A stretch of 64,000 nt of DNA, from NCBI GenBank assembly GCA_030594645.1, contig JAUVEU010000004.1:1-64000 (forward strand). The letters run 5' to 3'. The position numbers were made by a program, and so were the translations under genes. Positions 16,918 to 26,098 of the stretch are shown here, in pieces. Source of the DNA: Candidatus Aegiribacteria sp. (lineage in GTDB: Bacteria; Fermentibacterota; Fermentibacteria; Fermentibacterales; JCC-6). Below the pieces are notes generated by a model. The model had not been told where the DNA came from. It was given only the letters and a program-made list of their open reading frames with translations, and searched no databases. The first letter of the stretch is position 1; every line of letters begins with the position of its first letter.

Positions 16918-19038
16918 ATGATTGATATAGAACAACGACGCAAAGCACAGGAACTGATCCAAAAGGGAAAGTATGACAGTGCTGAGAAGGTACTGAATCA
17001 TTTAATGAATCAGGATGCCGAAGAACCATCGATTCACAATTCTCTAGGTGATGTTCTCATAAAACTGAATCAACTTGACAAGGCACTCGAACACTTCTGT
17101 ATAGCGGGAGAATTATACTGCAATAACGGCCTTCATTCAGCTTCGTTATCAGTTGCGAGAAAAGCCCTGCGAATCAATGATAATTTTGCAAAAGCTCACT
17201 ACCTGAAAGCAATTAACCTTGATAAACAGGAAAAGTCTGATGAAGCAGAAAAGGAATTCATACTCTATCTTAAATCAAAGCCAGCTATAAAAGATCCAGC
17301 TGTTCTCCGTTCCTGCATGGCCATGACAAGGCTTAAACCGAATGATGATAAATGGGTAGTCCGGCTCGCTAAAATCGCTGCATCACTTGAAGATCTTGAA
17401 AATCTGGAGTATTCTGTACTACTTGCACGTGACCGGGGCATTAAACAACTCGATCAGCTCGAACTAAAACTTGAACAATTGGAAAAGACACTTGGAATCG
17501 GTGAATCTCCACTACCTGAAAAGACTGAATTTGAAGAAACTCCTTTAACAACACCCTCACTTGAAAAAGCCGAATTTGAAGAAGTTCTATTAACGCCCGC
17601 ACCTGAGAAGACCGAATTCGAAGAAATTCCTTTAACAACACCCTCACTTGAAAAAGCCAAGTTCGAAGAAACTCCTTTAACGCCCGAACCTGAAAAAGCC
17701 AAATTCGAAGAAACCCTTTTAACGCCCGAACCTGAAAAAACAAAATTCGAAGAAACTCTTTTAACAACACCCACGCTTGAAAAGACCGAATTGGACGAAG
17801 CTGCTTTATCATCCTCACTTGAAAAAGCCGAAATCGAAGAAACTCCTTTAACACCCACGCTTGAAGAAGTAGAATTCAAAGATACTACTTTATCATCTTC
17901 GCTCGAGGAGGTTGGATACGTAGAATCGGATATTTTTGTAAATTCTCAGGATGATGAAGAAGATGTTGTAACAAAAAGAAAACGTATCGGCGAATATTTC
18001 ATTGCAGAAGGATTACTGGAAGCTGATGATGTTCTGAACGCTCTGGAAATCCAGAGGGATTCGGACGACGATCGCAAACTCGGAGACATACTCGTAAGTC
18101 TGAGCCTTGTATCTAAAAGACAGCTTCAGGAAGCTCTCTCTCTCCAGGTTGATGATATGAGAGACAATCTGGATCGCTCCCGTGGAGATGGGCTCGGATT
18201 TGTGGAACTTGGAAACCTCCTGCTTGAAGTAGGTGATTTTTACGGATCAATTGACGCATACCTTAGGGCCTGCACGATCTACCGCGCTAATGAGCGGGAG
18301 TATATGGTTTTCGAATTGCTTGAGGGTGTTCTTGATATCTGCCCTGAATCCCTGAGTGCGGCAAAAGAGGTTGTTAGAATCAGAAAATCGATGAATGCTG
18401 AAGGGCAGGCCAGAGCATTCTACAGACTGGCAGTAGCTTACCTTCTTAACGACAGTCCTCACGAAGCCCTTGCCGCTCTTGAAAAATCTGTTGCTGTCGA
18501 TTCGAATTTCGAAATGGCAAGAACACTGATGGACGGTATTCGCCCTGGTCTTGTCGACAGTGATGACTACGCTGATATCGCAATGATACTTGCAGACATA
18601 GATCGCAGATTTGACAGGACTACAGCTACCGCGCTCGCAGGAATAATCCGGGAGTTCCAGGATGGTATTGATTCAGCTGTTTCACAGGATGATTACTCAA
18701 CACATTATGATCTTGGAATAGCATACATGGAAATGGGACTCTATCGTGAAGCTCACTCCGAATTTGAACAGGTTATCAACAGTCCTGAATACCGCATGAA
18801 GGCAAGAGAAATGCTTGGCAGATGCTGCCTTCTACTCGAGAGATACGATGAAGCTGAGGATAATTTCAGAAAGGGACTCACTATTACAGCTGGGAATAAG
18901 AAAGCAGCGGTTGGATTTCATCTCGCTATAGCGGATGTTTATGAAGCAACAGGTCGAAATTCTCAGGCAAAGCGCGAACTCAAGATTGCATCCAAACTTG
19001 ATTCAAATTTAGTCAAGATGCGGCACTCGCTGGACTGA
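16918..19038 (+). CDS. Tetratricopeptide-repeat protein with a central acidic tandem-repeat linker
   Basis: A 706-residue soluble protein. Residues 1-190 are TPR-like helical pairs (AQELIQKGKYDSAEKVL; PSIHNSLGDVLIKLNQLDKALEHF). Residues ~200-330 form a low-complexity acidic linker of tandem units (see repeat entry). Residues ~350-415 form a compact domain (KRIGEYFIAEGLLEADDVLNALEIQ, then KLGDILVSLSLVSKRQLQEAL) resembling the MshEN / GspE N-terminal domain. The rest is TPR again (THYDLGIAYMEMGLYREAHSEFEQVI). The mixture suggests a scaffold for a surface machine such as type IV pili, for which a PilB/GspE-like ATPase is encoded at 34.0 kb; that link is inference. GAGGATG precedes the ATG. Confidence 0.75.
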   Translation: MIDIEQRRKAQELIQKGKYDSAEKVLNHLMNQDAEEPSIHNSLGDVLIKLNQLDKALEHFCIAGELYCNNGLHSASLSVARKALRINDNFAKAHYLKAINLDKQEKSDEAEKEFILYLKSKPAIKDPAVLRSCMAMTRLKPNDDKWVVRLAKIAASLEDLENLEYSVLLARDRGIKQLDQLELKLEQLEKTLGIGESPLPEKTEFEETPLTTPSLEKAEFEEVLLTPAPEKTEFEEIPLTTPSLEKAKFEETPLTPEPEKAKFEETLLTPEPEKTKFEETLLTTPTLEKTELDEAALSSSLEKAEIEETPLTPTLEEVEFKDTTLSSSLEEVGYVESDIFVNSQDDEEDVVTKRKRIGEYFIAEGLLEADDVLNALEIQRDSDDDRKLGDILVSLSLVSKRQLQEALSLQVDDMRDNLDRSRGDGLGFVELGNLLLEVGDFYGSIDAYLRACTIYRANEREYMVFELLEGVLDICPESLSAAKEVVRIRKSMNAEGQARAFYRLAVAYLLNDSPHEALAALEKSVAVDSNFEMARTLMDGIRPGLVDSDDYADIAMILADIDRRFDRTTATALAGIIREFQDGIDSAVSQDDYSTHYDLGIAYMEMGLYREAHSEFEQVINSPEYRMKAREMLGRCCLLLERYDEAEDNFRKGLTITAGNKKAAVGFHLAIADVYEATGRNSQAKRELKIASKLDSNLVKMRHSLD
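17515..17910 (+). repeat. In-frame tandem repeats of 13-16 codons inside the TPR protein gene
   Basis: About nine consecutive units begin with PEK or LEK and follow the pattern EK(A/T)xFEExxLTxP, for example EKAEFEEVLLTPA, EKAKFEETPLTPE and EKTKFEETLLTTP. Units alternate between shorter and longer forms and end in more diverged ones (EKTELDEAALSSSL, EEVEFKDTTLSSSL). At DNA level neighbouring units share long identical stretches, so the array probably expands and contracts by slippage or recombination. No unit causes a frame shift. Confidence 0.9.
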
Positions 19039-19041
19039 CTC

Positions 19042-20253
19042 TTGCTCAAAATCCGCTCTATTCACCCCGGCTCTCCTGCTTCAAGAACAGGTTTGAAAAA
19101 GACTGATATTCTCATTGCATGTAACGGTGAACCACTGGATGACTGGTTTGATTTCGTATACAACGCAACTGGAACATTAATCATTATTGAATACAAACGG
19201 GGAATTCAGAAAAGGGACATTACAATTCGGAGAATTCCGGGAATGGAATGGGGACTTGAATTCGTAGGACAGTCACCAAGAATCTGCAGACGAAAATGCG
19301 TATTCTGTTTTATCGATCAACTTCCTCCCGGTGTCAGACCTTCACTTCTCGTTAAGGATGATGATATCCGGTACTCTTTCCTTCACGGAACTTACGTCAC
19401 GCTCGATCAGAACGACGTCAGTATTGCAATTAATAAAAATTTGTCGTCGGTCCATGTTTCAGTTCATGTGTCCGATCCTGTTCAAAGAGGCAGATTGCTC
19501 GGAACGGGAAAGGAAGAACCTATTATTCCTCTCCTGCAAACACTCTCCAATGCCGGTATTTCAGTAGAAACTCAGATCGTTATCGTGCCTGAGTGGAATA
19601 ACGGAATGATTCTTGAACAAACCCTCATGGATCTGTTGAATATCCCCTCTGTAATATCTGTTGGTGTAGTACCGGTTGGAATTACATCATTCAGAGAAGG
19701 ACTGCAGGATATCAGACGACCAACAGCATCAGAAGCTGCAGAAATAATTCATCAGTGTGATAACTGGAGAAGGAAAGCTTTGAGAACAAGAGGAACGCCA
19801 TGGGTCTATCCCGCAGATGAGTTATTCTCTCTCTCTGGGAAGGATGTTCCAGACACTGCATATTACAAGGAATGTACACTGAGGGAGAACGGAATAGGGC
19901 TTCTTTCAAACCTTCTTCAGTATGTGAACAGAGATTTCTCCGGCAGGGGGCTTATATGCACAGGAACTCTTGCAGCGCCATTCATGAAACGCGTTCTTGC
20001 AGGATCAGAATATCAGATTCTAGCTGTGAACAACACCTTCTTCGGTCCTGAAGTGGGAGTTTCAGGATTGCTGGCAGGAAATGATATTGTTAAATCAGTC
20101 AAAGCGGAAAATTACAGCCGTGAACCTGTCTTTTTACCTCGTGTTATGTTCAACCATGATATGTTAACACTTGATGATCTGTCACCTGGGGATATCGAAC
20201 AGCTGACCGGTCGCGAAATTAAAATTGCATGTGGGGTGGAGGATCTGATCTGA
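19042..20253 (+). CDS. PDZ / radical-SAM-like DUF512 family protein
   Basis: A 403-residue protein of the DUF512 family. An N-terminal PDZ-like domain (IHPGSPASRTGLKKTDILIACNGEPL) is followed by a CX3CX2C cluster motif (C82, C86, C89 in ICRRKCVFCFIDQLP), then the family hallmarks DDDIRYSFLHGTYVTL and GNDIV. The cysteine motif should bind a [4Fe-4S] cluster and S-adenosylmethionine; the reaction is not established for the family. The TTG start has no strong ribosome site but lies 3 bases after the preceding stop, and the next gene follows after 4 bases, so it belongs to a tight operon. Confidence 0.85.
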   Translation: MLKIRSIHPGSPASRTGLKKTDILIACNGEPLDDWFDFVYNATGTLIIIEYKRGIQKRDITIRRIPGMEWGLEFVGQSPRICRRKCVFCFIDQLPPGVRPSLLVKDDDIRYSFLHGTYVTLDQNDVSIAINKNLSSVHVSVHVSDPVQRGRLLGTGKEEPIIPLLQTLSNAGISVETQIVIVPEWNNGMILEQTLMDLLNIPSVISVGVVPVGITSFREGLQDIRRPTASEAAEIIHQCDNWRRKALRTRGTPWVYPADELFSLSGKDVPDTAYYKECTLRENGIGLLSNLLQYVNRDFSGRGLICTGTLAAPFMKRVLAGSEYQILAVNNTFFGPEVGVSGLLAGNDIVKSVKAENYSREPVFLPRVMFNHDMLTLDDLSPGDIEQLTGREIKIACGVEDLI

Positions 20254-20257
20254 TATT

Positions 20258-21067
20258 ATGAATTTACCAATATCTGCAATATTTCTGGCATGTGTTTGTC
20301 TGTTTCTTTTTCTGGAAATGAACAGAAGAAAATACGTTGCGCTGAAAAGAAAGAACAAACTCCTCGTTAATAAGCTCAAGGCACTGACAAAAGAATTGGA
20401 TGAGCTGGGAAAACTGAAATCTGATATGCTGTCCAGAATAGGAATCTCCTTGAGAAAACCTCTTGAATCAGTCCGAGAAACAGCTATCGAGCTTTCCCAA
20501 CCATCTGACAGATCACCCGGTGTGAAAGAACATCTCACAAGACTGACAAATGAGATAACTGAGATTGAGAACTTCCTTGATGTAATGAAAGAACTCGCTT
20601 TTCTTGAAAGGATGGATCTGTCAGGCAGTTCACAATTCCCCGATGAATCCGGTTCTTCTTCCGTTTCTCTTGATAATTTACTTTTTGATACTCTTAACGA
20701 GTGGAATGATGAGTTTTCATCCAGAGGTGTTTCTCTTGCCATGTCCATCGATGAAAACGTCATGGTTACCGGTAGCAGGCATTACCTTAAGCATGCGCTT
20801 GAGAATATTTTATCAGAGATCTCACGCATAATGGTGTCCGGATCTCTGGTTCATATCGTACTCTTTAATGACGAAGGATCTGTAAGAATGAAAATCGCAT
20901 ACAAGGGTGAAACTGCAAATACTGTGAAGCAATCAGCTTTCGGTGTTGAACTGGCACGACAAATTATTAGCATCCACGATGGATGGCTTACGAGCGATTC
21001 AAAAATTGGACAATATGTGATTGAATTACCCGCTCTGAATCAGAAAATGGAGAGTCATACAAAGTGA
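20258..21067 (+). CDS. Membrane-anchored degenerate histidine-kinase-like protein
   Basis: A 269-residue protein with one N-terminal membrane helix (residues 3-20) and a coiled coil (KRKNKLLVNKLKALTKELDELGKL). Next is a HisKA-like segment in which the usual SHELRTPL is replaced by GISLRKPL: the phospho-accepting His has become Ile. The C-terminal HATPase-like domain keeps an N-box-like ENILSE and a diverged G2-box (FGVELARQIISIHDG), but lacks a clear DxGxG motif. It is therefore probably a pseudokinase that senses or scaffolds rather than phosphorylates. It overlaps the phosphohexomutase gene by 4 bases. No response regulator is adjacent. Confidence 0.7.
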   Translation: MNLPISAIFLACVCLFLFLEMNRRKYVALKRKNKLLVNKLKALTKELDELGKLKSDMLSRIGISLRKPLESVRETAIELSQPSDRSPGVKEHLTRLTNEITEIENFLDVMKELAFLERMDLSGSSQFPDESGSSSVSLDNLLFDTLNEWNDEFSSRGVSLAMSIDENVMVTGSRHYLKHALENILSEISRIMVSGSLVHIVLFNDEGSVRMKIAYKGETANTVKQSAFGVELARQIISIHDGWLTSDSKIGQYVIELPALNQKMESHTK

Positions 21068-22434
21068 ATAACAGGGTCTTCAGAAAATATGACATAAGAG
21101 GAGTTTTTCCCTCGGATCTTGATGAGCATCTTGTAATAAATCTGGGCAGAGTTCTTGGAAGAATCGCCGGAAATGTTGTAGCTGTCGGAAGGGATTGCAG
21201 ACCGTCAGGTACTACTCTATGCCGCTGGCTGACAGATGGAATTCTCGCTTCAGGATCAGATGTTATTGATCTTGGAGTACAGACAACACCAATGACTTAT
21301 TTTGCTGCGTATACTTTAAATCCGGATGTTACAGTGATGATTACAGGCAGTCACAATCCCCCGGAATACAATGGATTCAAAATCATGTTCGGACATGAAA
21401 CTATATGGGGTGAGGGTATCCGGAAACTCCAAAAAGCAATGGAGGATATATCATCAATGCCCCCTGTTGCATCAAAAGCAAGAGTGATAAGTAAATCCAT
21501 TACGAAACCTTATACGAACAGGCTTCTTTCTGAATTCTGTTTCGATCGTTCTCTGAAAATTGCTGTAGATGCGGGAAATGGCACCGGGGGAGAGATTGCG
21601 ATTAATGTTCTTAAAATCCTTGGATGCAGAGTTATTCCTCTTTACTGCGAAATGGATGGTTGCTTTCCAAATCATCATCCTGATCCAACCGTAGAGGATA
21701 ACCTGAAAGATCTCCGCAGGACAGTTCTGAGAGAAGGAGCTGACATAGGTCTTGCATTTGACGGTGATGCTGATAGACTTGGAATACTGGATGAAGAGGG
21801 AAACGTGATCAGGGGTGACAGAATTCTTATAATTCTGGCTAAATCACTTCTGAAGGTTAACCCTGGAGCAACAATTATTTCTGAAGTTAAGGCATCAGAA
21901 CTGTTTTTCTCTGAAATCAAAAAGGCTGGAGGGCGAGCTTTGATGTCACCCACAGGACACTCTCTTATCAAGAAAACCATGATTGAGGAGAATGCCCTGC
22001 TTGCAGGGGAGATGAGCGGACATATCTTTTTCAGGGACAGATACTACGGCTACGACGACGCACTCTATGCTGCTATGCGGCTGATTGAGATAATTGCGTC
22101 TGATGATATTCCTCTGAGTTCTTACCTCTCTGATCTTCCAGAGGTGTTCTCCACTCCAGAAATAAGGGAAGAATGCTCTGATGAAAGCAAATTCATCATT
22201 GTCGATACAGTAACAGATATGCTGAAAATGGCTGGATATCCCGTTGATACTACTGATGGAGCAAGAGTATCATTCCCTGACGGTTGGGGACTTATCCGTG
22301 CATCCAATACCCAGCCTGTCCTTGTTATGAGGTTTGAGGCTGGAACTTCACAGCAGCTGGCTGACTATGAAATTTTATTGCGTGAATACATTGAAAAAGC
22401 CGGGAGGGAACTGGATGTCAAGACAGCTGATTGA
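21064..22434 (+). CDS. Phosphomannomutase / phosphoglucomutase
   Basis: A 456-residue alpha-D-phosphohexomutase of the AlgC/ManB type that interconverts hexose 1- and 6-phosphates for polysaccharide precursors. The protein begins RKYDIRGVFPSDL as in PMM/PGM enzymes. The catalytic phosphoserine loop is TGSHNPPEYNGFKI, the metal-binding loop FDGDADRLG, the sugar-binding loop AGEMSGHIFF, and the phosphate-binding C-terminal loop is RASNTQPVLVMRFE. The GTG start overlaps the pseudokinase stop by 4 bases, and its end overlaps the MoxR gene by 20 bases. Confidence 0.93.
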   Translation: MNNRVFRKYDIRGVFPSDLDEHLVINLGRVLGRIAGNVVAVGRDCRPSGTTLCRWLTDGILASGSDVIDLGVQTTPMTYFAAYTLNPDVTVMITGSHNPPEYNGFKIMFGHETIWGEGIRKLQKAMEDISSMPPVASKARVISKSITKPYTNRLLSEFCFDRSLKIAVDAGNGTGGEIAINVLKILGCRVIPLYCEMDGCFPNHHPDPTVEDNLKDLRRTVLREGADIGLAFDGDADRLGILDEEGNVIRGDRILIILAKSLLKVNPGATIISEVKASELFFSEIKKAGGRALMSPTGHSLIKKTMIEENALLAGEMSGHIFFRDRYYGYDDALYAAMRLIEIIASDDIPLSSYLSDLPEVFSTPEIREECSDESKFIIVDTVTDMLKMAGYPVDTTDGARVSFPDGWGLIRASNTQPVLVMRFEAGTSQQLADYEILLREYIEKAGRELDVKTAD

Positions 22435-23407
22435 AGAACTCGAGAAACAGATTGAATCGGAAAAACCTCTGCTTGATAAACTGGAATCTGTATTTTCCAG
22501 TGTTATCGTTGGGCAGGACGAATTCCGGTTGGGACTGATGACTGCGCTCCTATGTGACGGTCATGTTCTTATTGAAGGTGTCCCCGGACTGGCGAAAACT
22601 CTTGCTGCCAGAACTCTCTCCAGGTGTGTAAAAGCGTCATTCTCAAGATTGCAGTTCACACCTGATCTTCTCCCTGCGGATCTTACAGGCACAATGATAT
22701 TTCAACCCGAGACAAGCACATTCACCGCAAGAAAAGGACCTCTTTTCGCGCAATTCATACTTGCTGATGAAATTAACAGGGCACCAGCCAAGGTCCAGAG
22801 CGCTCTGCTCGAGGCAATGCAGGAACGACAGGTTACATTCGGCGGCAAAACCTATCCTCTGCCGTCTCCATTCTTCGTTATGGCCACACAGAATCCGATT
22901 GAGCAGGAGGGTACGTATCCGCTGCCTGAAGCTCAGGTGGACAGATTCATAATGAAACTTAAAATCGACTATCCAACAGCTGTTGAGGAAGTCGAGATAC
23001 TGCGCAGGACAGGTGGAAAACCCGTTCCGGATATCGAACCGGTTCTATCAACTGAAAAGGTAGTGGAACTTCAGAAACTCTCCTCCGGGATAGTCGTCGA
23101 GGATGGAGTACTTGACTATATGGTCAGGCTGGTTTCCGCTACACGACACCCAAGACAGGCTGGATTGAAGGATATTGATGATCTCATCACCGTTGGAGCA
23201 AGTCCAAGAGGCTCACTTGGCCTTCTTGCAGCGTCAAGAGCGAGGTCATTCCTCAACGGATCGTCATTTGTTTCACCTTCTACAGTAAAAGAAGTTGCTC
23301 ATGATGTTCTCAGACACAGAATAATTCTCTCATTCGAAGCGGAAGCGGAAGAAGTGGGCGTAGAGGAAATAATAGACAGGATACTAAACAGGATTCCTGT
23401 CAAGTAA
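22415..23407 (+). CDS. MoxR-family AAA+ ATPase
   Basis: A 330-residue MoxR-type ATPase. The start is ATG 22415, preceded by GGGAGGGA and lying within the end of the mutase gene; the longer frame upstream is not homologous. Key parts are GQDEFRLGLMTALLCDGHVLIEG, Walker A GVPGLAKT, Walker B FILADEINRAPAKVQ, and sensor segment MATQNPIEQEGTYPLPEAQVDRF. MoxR proteins work as chaperone-like ATPases on partner VWA-domain proteins. The VWA-domain genes downstream (DUF58, two BatA-like proteins) are the obvious partners. Confidence 0.94.
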   Translation: MSRQLIEELEKQIESEKPLLDKLESVFSSVIVGQDEFRLGLMTALLCDGHVLIEGVPGLAKTLAARTLSRCVKASFSRLQFTPDLLPADLTGTMIFQPETSTFTARKGPLFAQFILADEINRAPAKVQSALLEAMQERQVTFGGKTYPLPSPFFVMATQNPIEQEGTYPLPEAQVDRFIMKLKIDYPTAVEEVEILRRTGGKPVPDIEPVLSTEKVVELQKLSSGIVVEDGVLDYMVRLVSATRHPRQAGLKDIDDLITVGASPRGSLGLLAASRARSFLNGSSFVSPSTVKEVAHDVLRHRIILSFEAEAEEVGVEEIIDRILNRIPVK

Positions 23408-23421
23408 CAGAGATTATCTTC

Positions 23422-24306
23422 ATGGAAAATGTGCACTCACTGTTCAAACGGGTAAGAAGAATAGAACTCCAGACAAGGAAGCTTGTTTCACAGCTTGTCG
23501 GGGGAGATTACTCATCAATCTTCCGAGGCCAGGGAATGGAGTTCTCTGATCTCAGACAATACTCTGAAGGCGATGATCCGAAACTCATCGATTGGAATGT
23601 CTATGCAAGAACAAGAATTCCATTTGTAAAAATATTCAGGGAGGAACGTGAATTACTGGTTCTTCTTGTTGTCGATCTCTCAGGCAGCCTTCGCTTCGGA
23701 TCACTTAATCTTACAAAAGCAGAACGTGTTGCCGAAGTAGCCGCGGTACTTGCACTTTCAGCCTCTCAAAGCAACGATCGAGTCGGAATGTTAACTTTTT
23801 CCGACCAGGTTCATGAATACGTCCCGCCAGACAAGGGACGAAGACACGCCCTCGGTCTTGTACGTCGGATTCTTCAGGTTCCTGACAGACAGGCACCGGC
23901 AGACCTTGATAAAGCTCTGAAGTATATGGGTCGCGTACTCAACAGAAGGGCTCTCGTATTCATCATCAGTGATTTTAGAATACCTGGAGGCAGCAAACTT
24001 CTTCATGCAACTGTACAGAAGCATGATGTTGTAGGAATACATGTCTTTGACCCCAGAGAACTTCACCTGCCGCCTATGGGACGCGTTCGATTCCGCTATC
24101 CGGAAACAGGGAAAGAACAGGTTGTGAATACAAGTTCCCTAACCTGGAGAGAAAAATTCGCTCAGCATGTTCGTCTTGTTCAGACAGAAAGAGAAATACT
24201 ATGCAAAGACAACAAGCTTGACCTTATAAGTATTTCAACAGCTGATAACCTTGTGCTGCCTCTCAGAAGATTCTTTGAACTCAGAAAAAAGCGGAGACGA
24301 CGTTGA
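23422..24306 (+). CDS. DUF58 family protein
   Basis: A 294-residue DUF58 protein. The family motif FRGQGMEFSDLRQYSEGDDPKLIDWNVYAR is nearly complete in residues 33-62, followed by a VWA-like strand with DLSGSL (a DxSxS metal site) and LVFIISDFR. It starts 14 bases after the MoxR gene and its stop overlaps the next gene by 4 bases. In many bacteria MoxR, DUF58 and Bat proteins form one operon linked to envelope stress or metal-centre assembly. Confidence 0.93.
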   Translation: MENVHSLFKRVRRIELQTRKLVSQLVGGDYSSIFRGQGMEFSDLRQYSEGDDPKLIDWNVYARTRIPFVKIFREERELLVLLVVDLSGSLRFGSLNLTKAERVAEVAAVLALSASQSNDRVGMLTFSDQVHEYVPPDKGRRHALGLVRRILQVPDRQAPADLDKALKYMGRVLNRRALVFIISDFRIPGGSKLLHATVQKHDVVGIHVFDPRELHLPPMGRVRFRYPETGKEQVVNTSSLTWREKFAQHVRLVQTEREILCKDNKLDLISISTADNLVLPLRRFFELRKKRRRR

Positions 24307-25160
24307 TTACAAATCTCCTTATGATGATTTCTCTTTTCTCCGGAAGCGAGACCCTTTCATGTTCTCTCGGAGTTCCCGTAAAAGTCGAGTACTCCATTCC
24401 GGATGGCTGGACAGTTGAATCGCTGGAATCCTCGGAGAGCTGGCGTGTCCTTGAACAGGATGGCGGCACTGTAACACTTGTCCCGCTTTCCCTTGACACG
24501 CTCATCCTTCCTTCACTTGGCGCGCATTCTGACTCTCTTGAAGAACTTTTTGCTCCCCCTGTTCTTCTGGTATCGCGAACCATGCCGGATTCGACCTGGA
24601 CAGTTTCGGTTTTTCCATCTCCTCTTACAATTGATATTCCTCCCGGATTTCCTGAAAATTACCTTTATCAGCATAGATTCTGGGAGGAATGGAAAAAGAC
24701 TCCTCCAACTCCATGGCTGTTTCCAATGCTGCTTATCAGTGTTATCACCATTATTGCTGTATTATCGTGGCTGTATTACAGAAAAAAGAAAAAGCTGTCA
24801 GGTTCAGAAGATATTCATGAGGAAGAAAAGAAACTTCTATCTCCTTTGGATGAAGTAAAAGCTCTGCTTGATTCACCGGCCTTCGCAAACGGCGACTGGA
24901 TAGCCTATTACAGGAATGTAGATGAATTACTCAGGAGCACCGTTTCATCCCGCTTCGGAATACTCAACCGTGCTCTTACCTGGAGACAGATTATTAGACT
25001 TATCCACTCAGAGGAGGATGGAAGAAAATTTACTGAAAACTCCACCGAACTCATCGGAGAGATCACTCTTCAAAGATACGCGTCATGGGGAGGGTCAAGA
25101 GAAAGAGCTGAGAGATTCACTAATAAGCTGGTTTCCATCAGAAGGGACTGGCACATTTGA
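24303..25160 (+). CDS. Bat-operon single-pass membrane protein (DUF4381/BatD-like layout)
   Basis: A 285-residue protein with a signal-like N terminus, a short periplasmic beta-rich domain (residues 20-135), one membrane helix near residues 139-157 (WLFPMLLISVITIIAVLSWLYY), a basic stop-transfer (RKKKK), and a cytoplasmic helical domain (VKALLDSPAFANGDWIAYYRNVDELLRSTVSSRFG) similar in layout to small membrane proteins that sit between DUF58 and VWA genes. The TTG start overlaps the DUF58 stop. It probably contributes to the MoxR-Bat membrane assembly; I cannot assign a more exact family. Confidence 0.7.
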   Translation: MITNLLMMISLFSGSETLSCSLGVPVKVEYSIPDGWTVESLESSESWRVLEQDGGTVTLVPLSLDTLILPSLGAHSDSLEELFAPPVLLVSRTMPDSTWTVSVFPSPLTIDIPPGFPENYLYQHRFWEEWKKTPPTPWLFPMLLISVITIIAVLSWLYYRKKKKLSGSEDIHEEEKKLLSPLDEVKALLDSPAFANGDWIAYYRNVDELLRSTVSSRFGILNRALTWRQIIRLIHSEEDGRKFTENSTELIGEITLQRYASWGGSRERAERFTNKLVSIRRDWHI

Positions 25161-26098
25161 TGAATTTCCAGTTTTTGCCGGCTTTGTTGGGATTTCCATT
25201 CCTTCTGATCATTCTGCAGTTTTTCTTCAGAAAGATTAAGACTCACTCTCAGACATATACTGGACCGTTTTCCTTTCCCTCTGTAAACAGCAATTCGGGA
25301 AATAGAGTGTCCAGCCTTCTGCAATGGATCGGGCTCGCGCTTCTATTCATCGCACTCGCACGCCCACAGTACGGCTTTGAGAGACTTCCAGAAGCTGGTG
25401 AGGGGCTGGATATCATCATAACTCTGGATGTTTCAGGAAGCATGACTCAAAATGATTACTATCCAAGCAGACTTGCCGCAGCTAAAAAAGCAGCTTTGAC
25501 ATTCATAAACGGGAGACCAAACGACAGAATAGGGCTGGTTATCTACGCAGAACAACCTAGAGCCATCTGTCCGCCGACTTTTGATCATTCGACGCTTGAG
25601 AGATTTATTCAGAGCGCTTCAATAGGTACCCTTCAGGATGGAACAGCTATCGGAGCAGGTCTTGCAGTAGCAGCAAGAGGTTTTGATTACTCACAGACTG
25701 AAAGGAGAGTGATCGTCCTCATATCAGACGGTGAAGACACCTCCTCCCGGATTGATCCAATTACTGTAGCGCAGGCGGTTAATACCATTCACGGGGACAG
25801 CCTGAGAGTATATACCGTTGCCATCGGTACTCCTTCTTCCGAAGAAGGCCTTGGAGTTGACAGGGAAACCCTCTCGGAGATAGCCAGATTGAATGGAGGG
25901 AGGCTTTTCAGTGTTGAATCACCACAGGAACTTGATGAGGTTTATTGCGCAATCGATTCACTTGAAGCTTCTACTCTTCCCCCAGAAGGTCTTTTCGTAT
26001 ACAGAGATTCTTATATGCAATTCCTTGTGTGGGGACTGATACTTCTTGCGGTTTCAAGTGTTCTTAAATGGCGCGTTTTCAAGGTTGTGGGTGACTAA
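25160..26098 (+). CDS. VWA-domain membrane protein, BatA-like
   Basis: A 312-residue protein with two N-terminal hydrophobic segments (LPALLGFPFLLIILQFF; LLQWIGLALLFIALARPQYG), a von Willebrand A domain (LDVSGSM with DxSxS metal site near residue 94; VLISDGEDTSS), and a C-terminal helix (FLVWGLILLAVSSVL). This is the standard BatA arrangement with the VWA domain in the periplasm. ATG 25160 shares one base with the preceding stop; a TTG one codon earlier is also possible. Confidence 0.92.
   Translation: MNFQFLPALLGFPFLLIILQFFFRKIKTHSQTYTGPFSFPSVNSNSGNRVSSLLQWIGLALLFIALARPQYGFERLPEAGEGLDIIITLDVSGSMTQNDYYPSRLAAAKKAALTFINGRPNDRIGLVIYAEQPRAICPPTFDHSTLERFIQSASIGTLQDGTAIGAGLAVAARGFDYSQTERRVIVLISDGEDTSSRIDPITVAQAVNTIHGDSLRVYTVAIGTPSSEEGLGVDRETLSEIARLNGGRLFSVESPQELDEVYCAIDSLEASTLPPEGLFVYRDSYMQFLVWGLILLAVSSVLKWRVFKVVGD

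Noticed and set aside
17441-17879. Two repetitive minus-strand frames
   Set aside because: They are shadows of the tandem repeat array of the TPR protein; both lack start signals.
17515-17910. CRISPR-like array
   Set aside because: Units are adjacent without unique spacers and remain in frame with the surrounding gene.
22334-22414. Longer start for the MoxR ATPase
   Set aside because: The extension is a shifted reading of the mutase gene; ATG 22415 has a good ribosome site.
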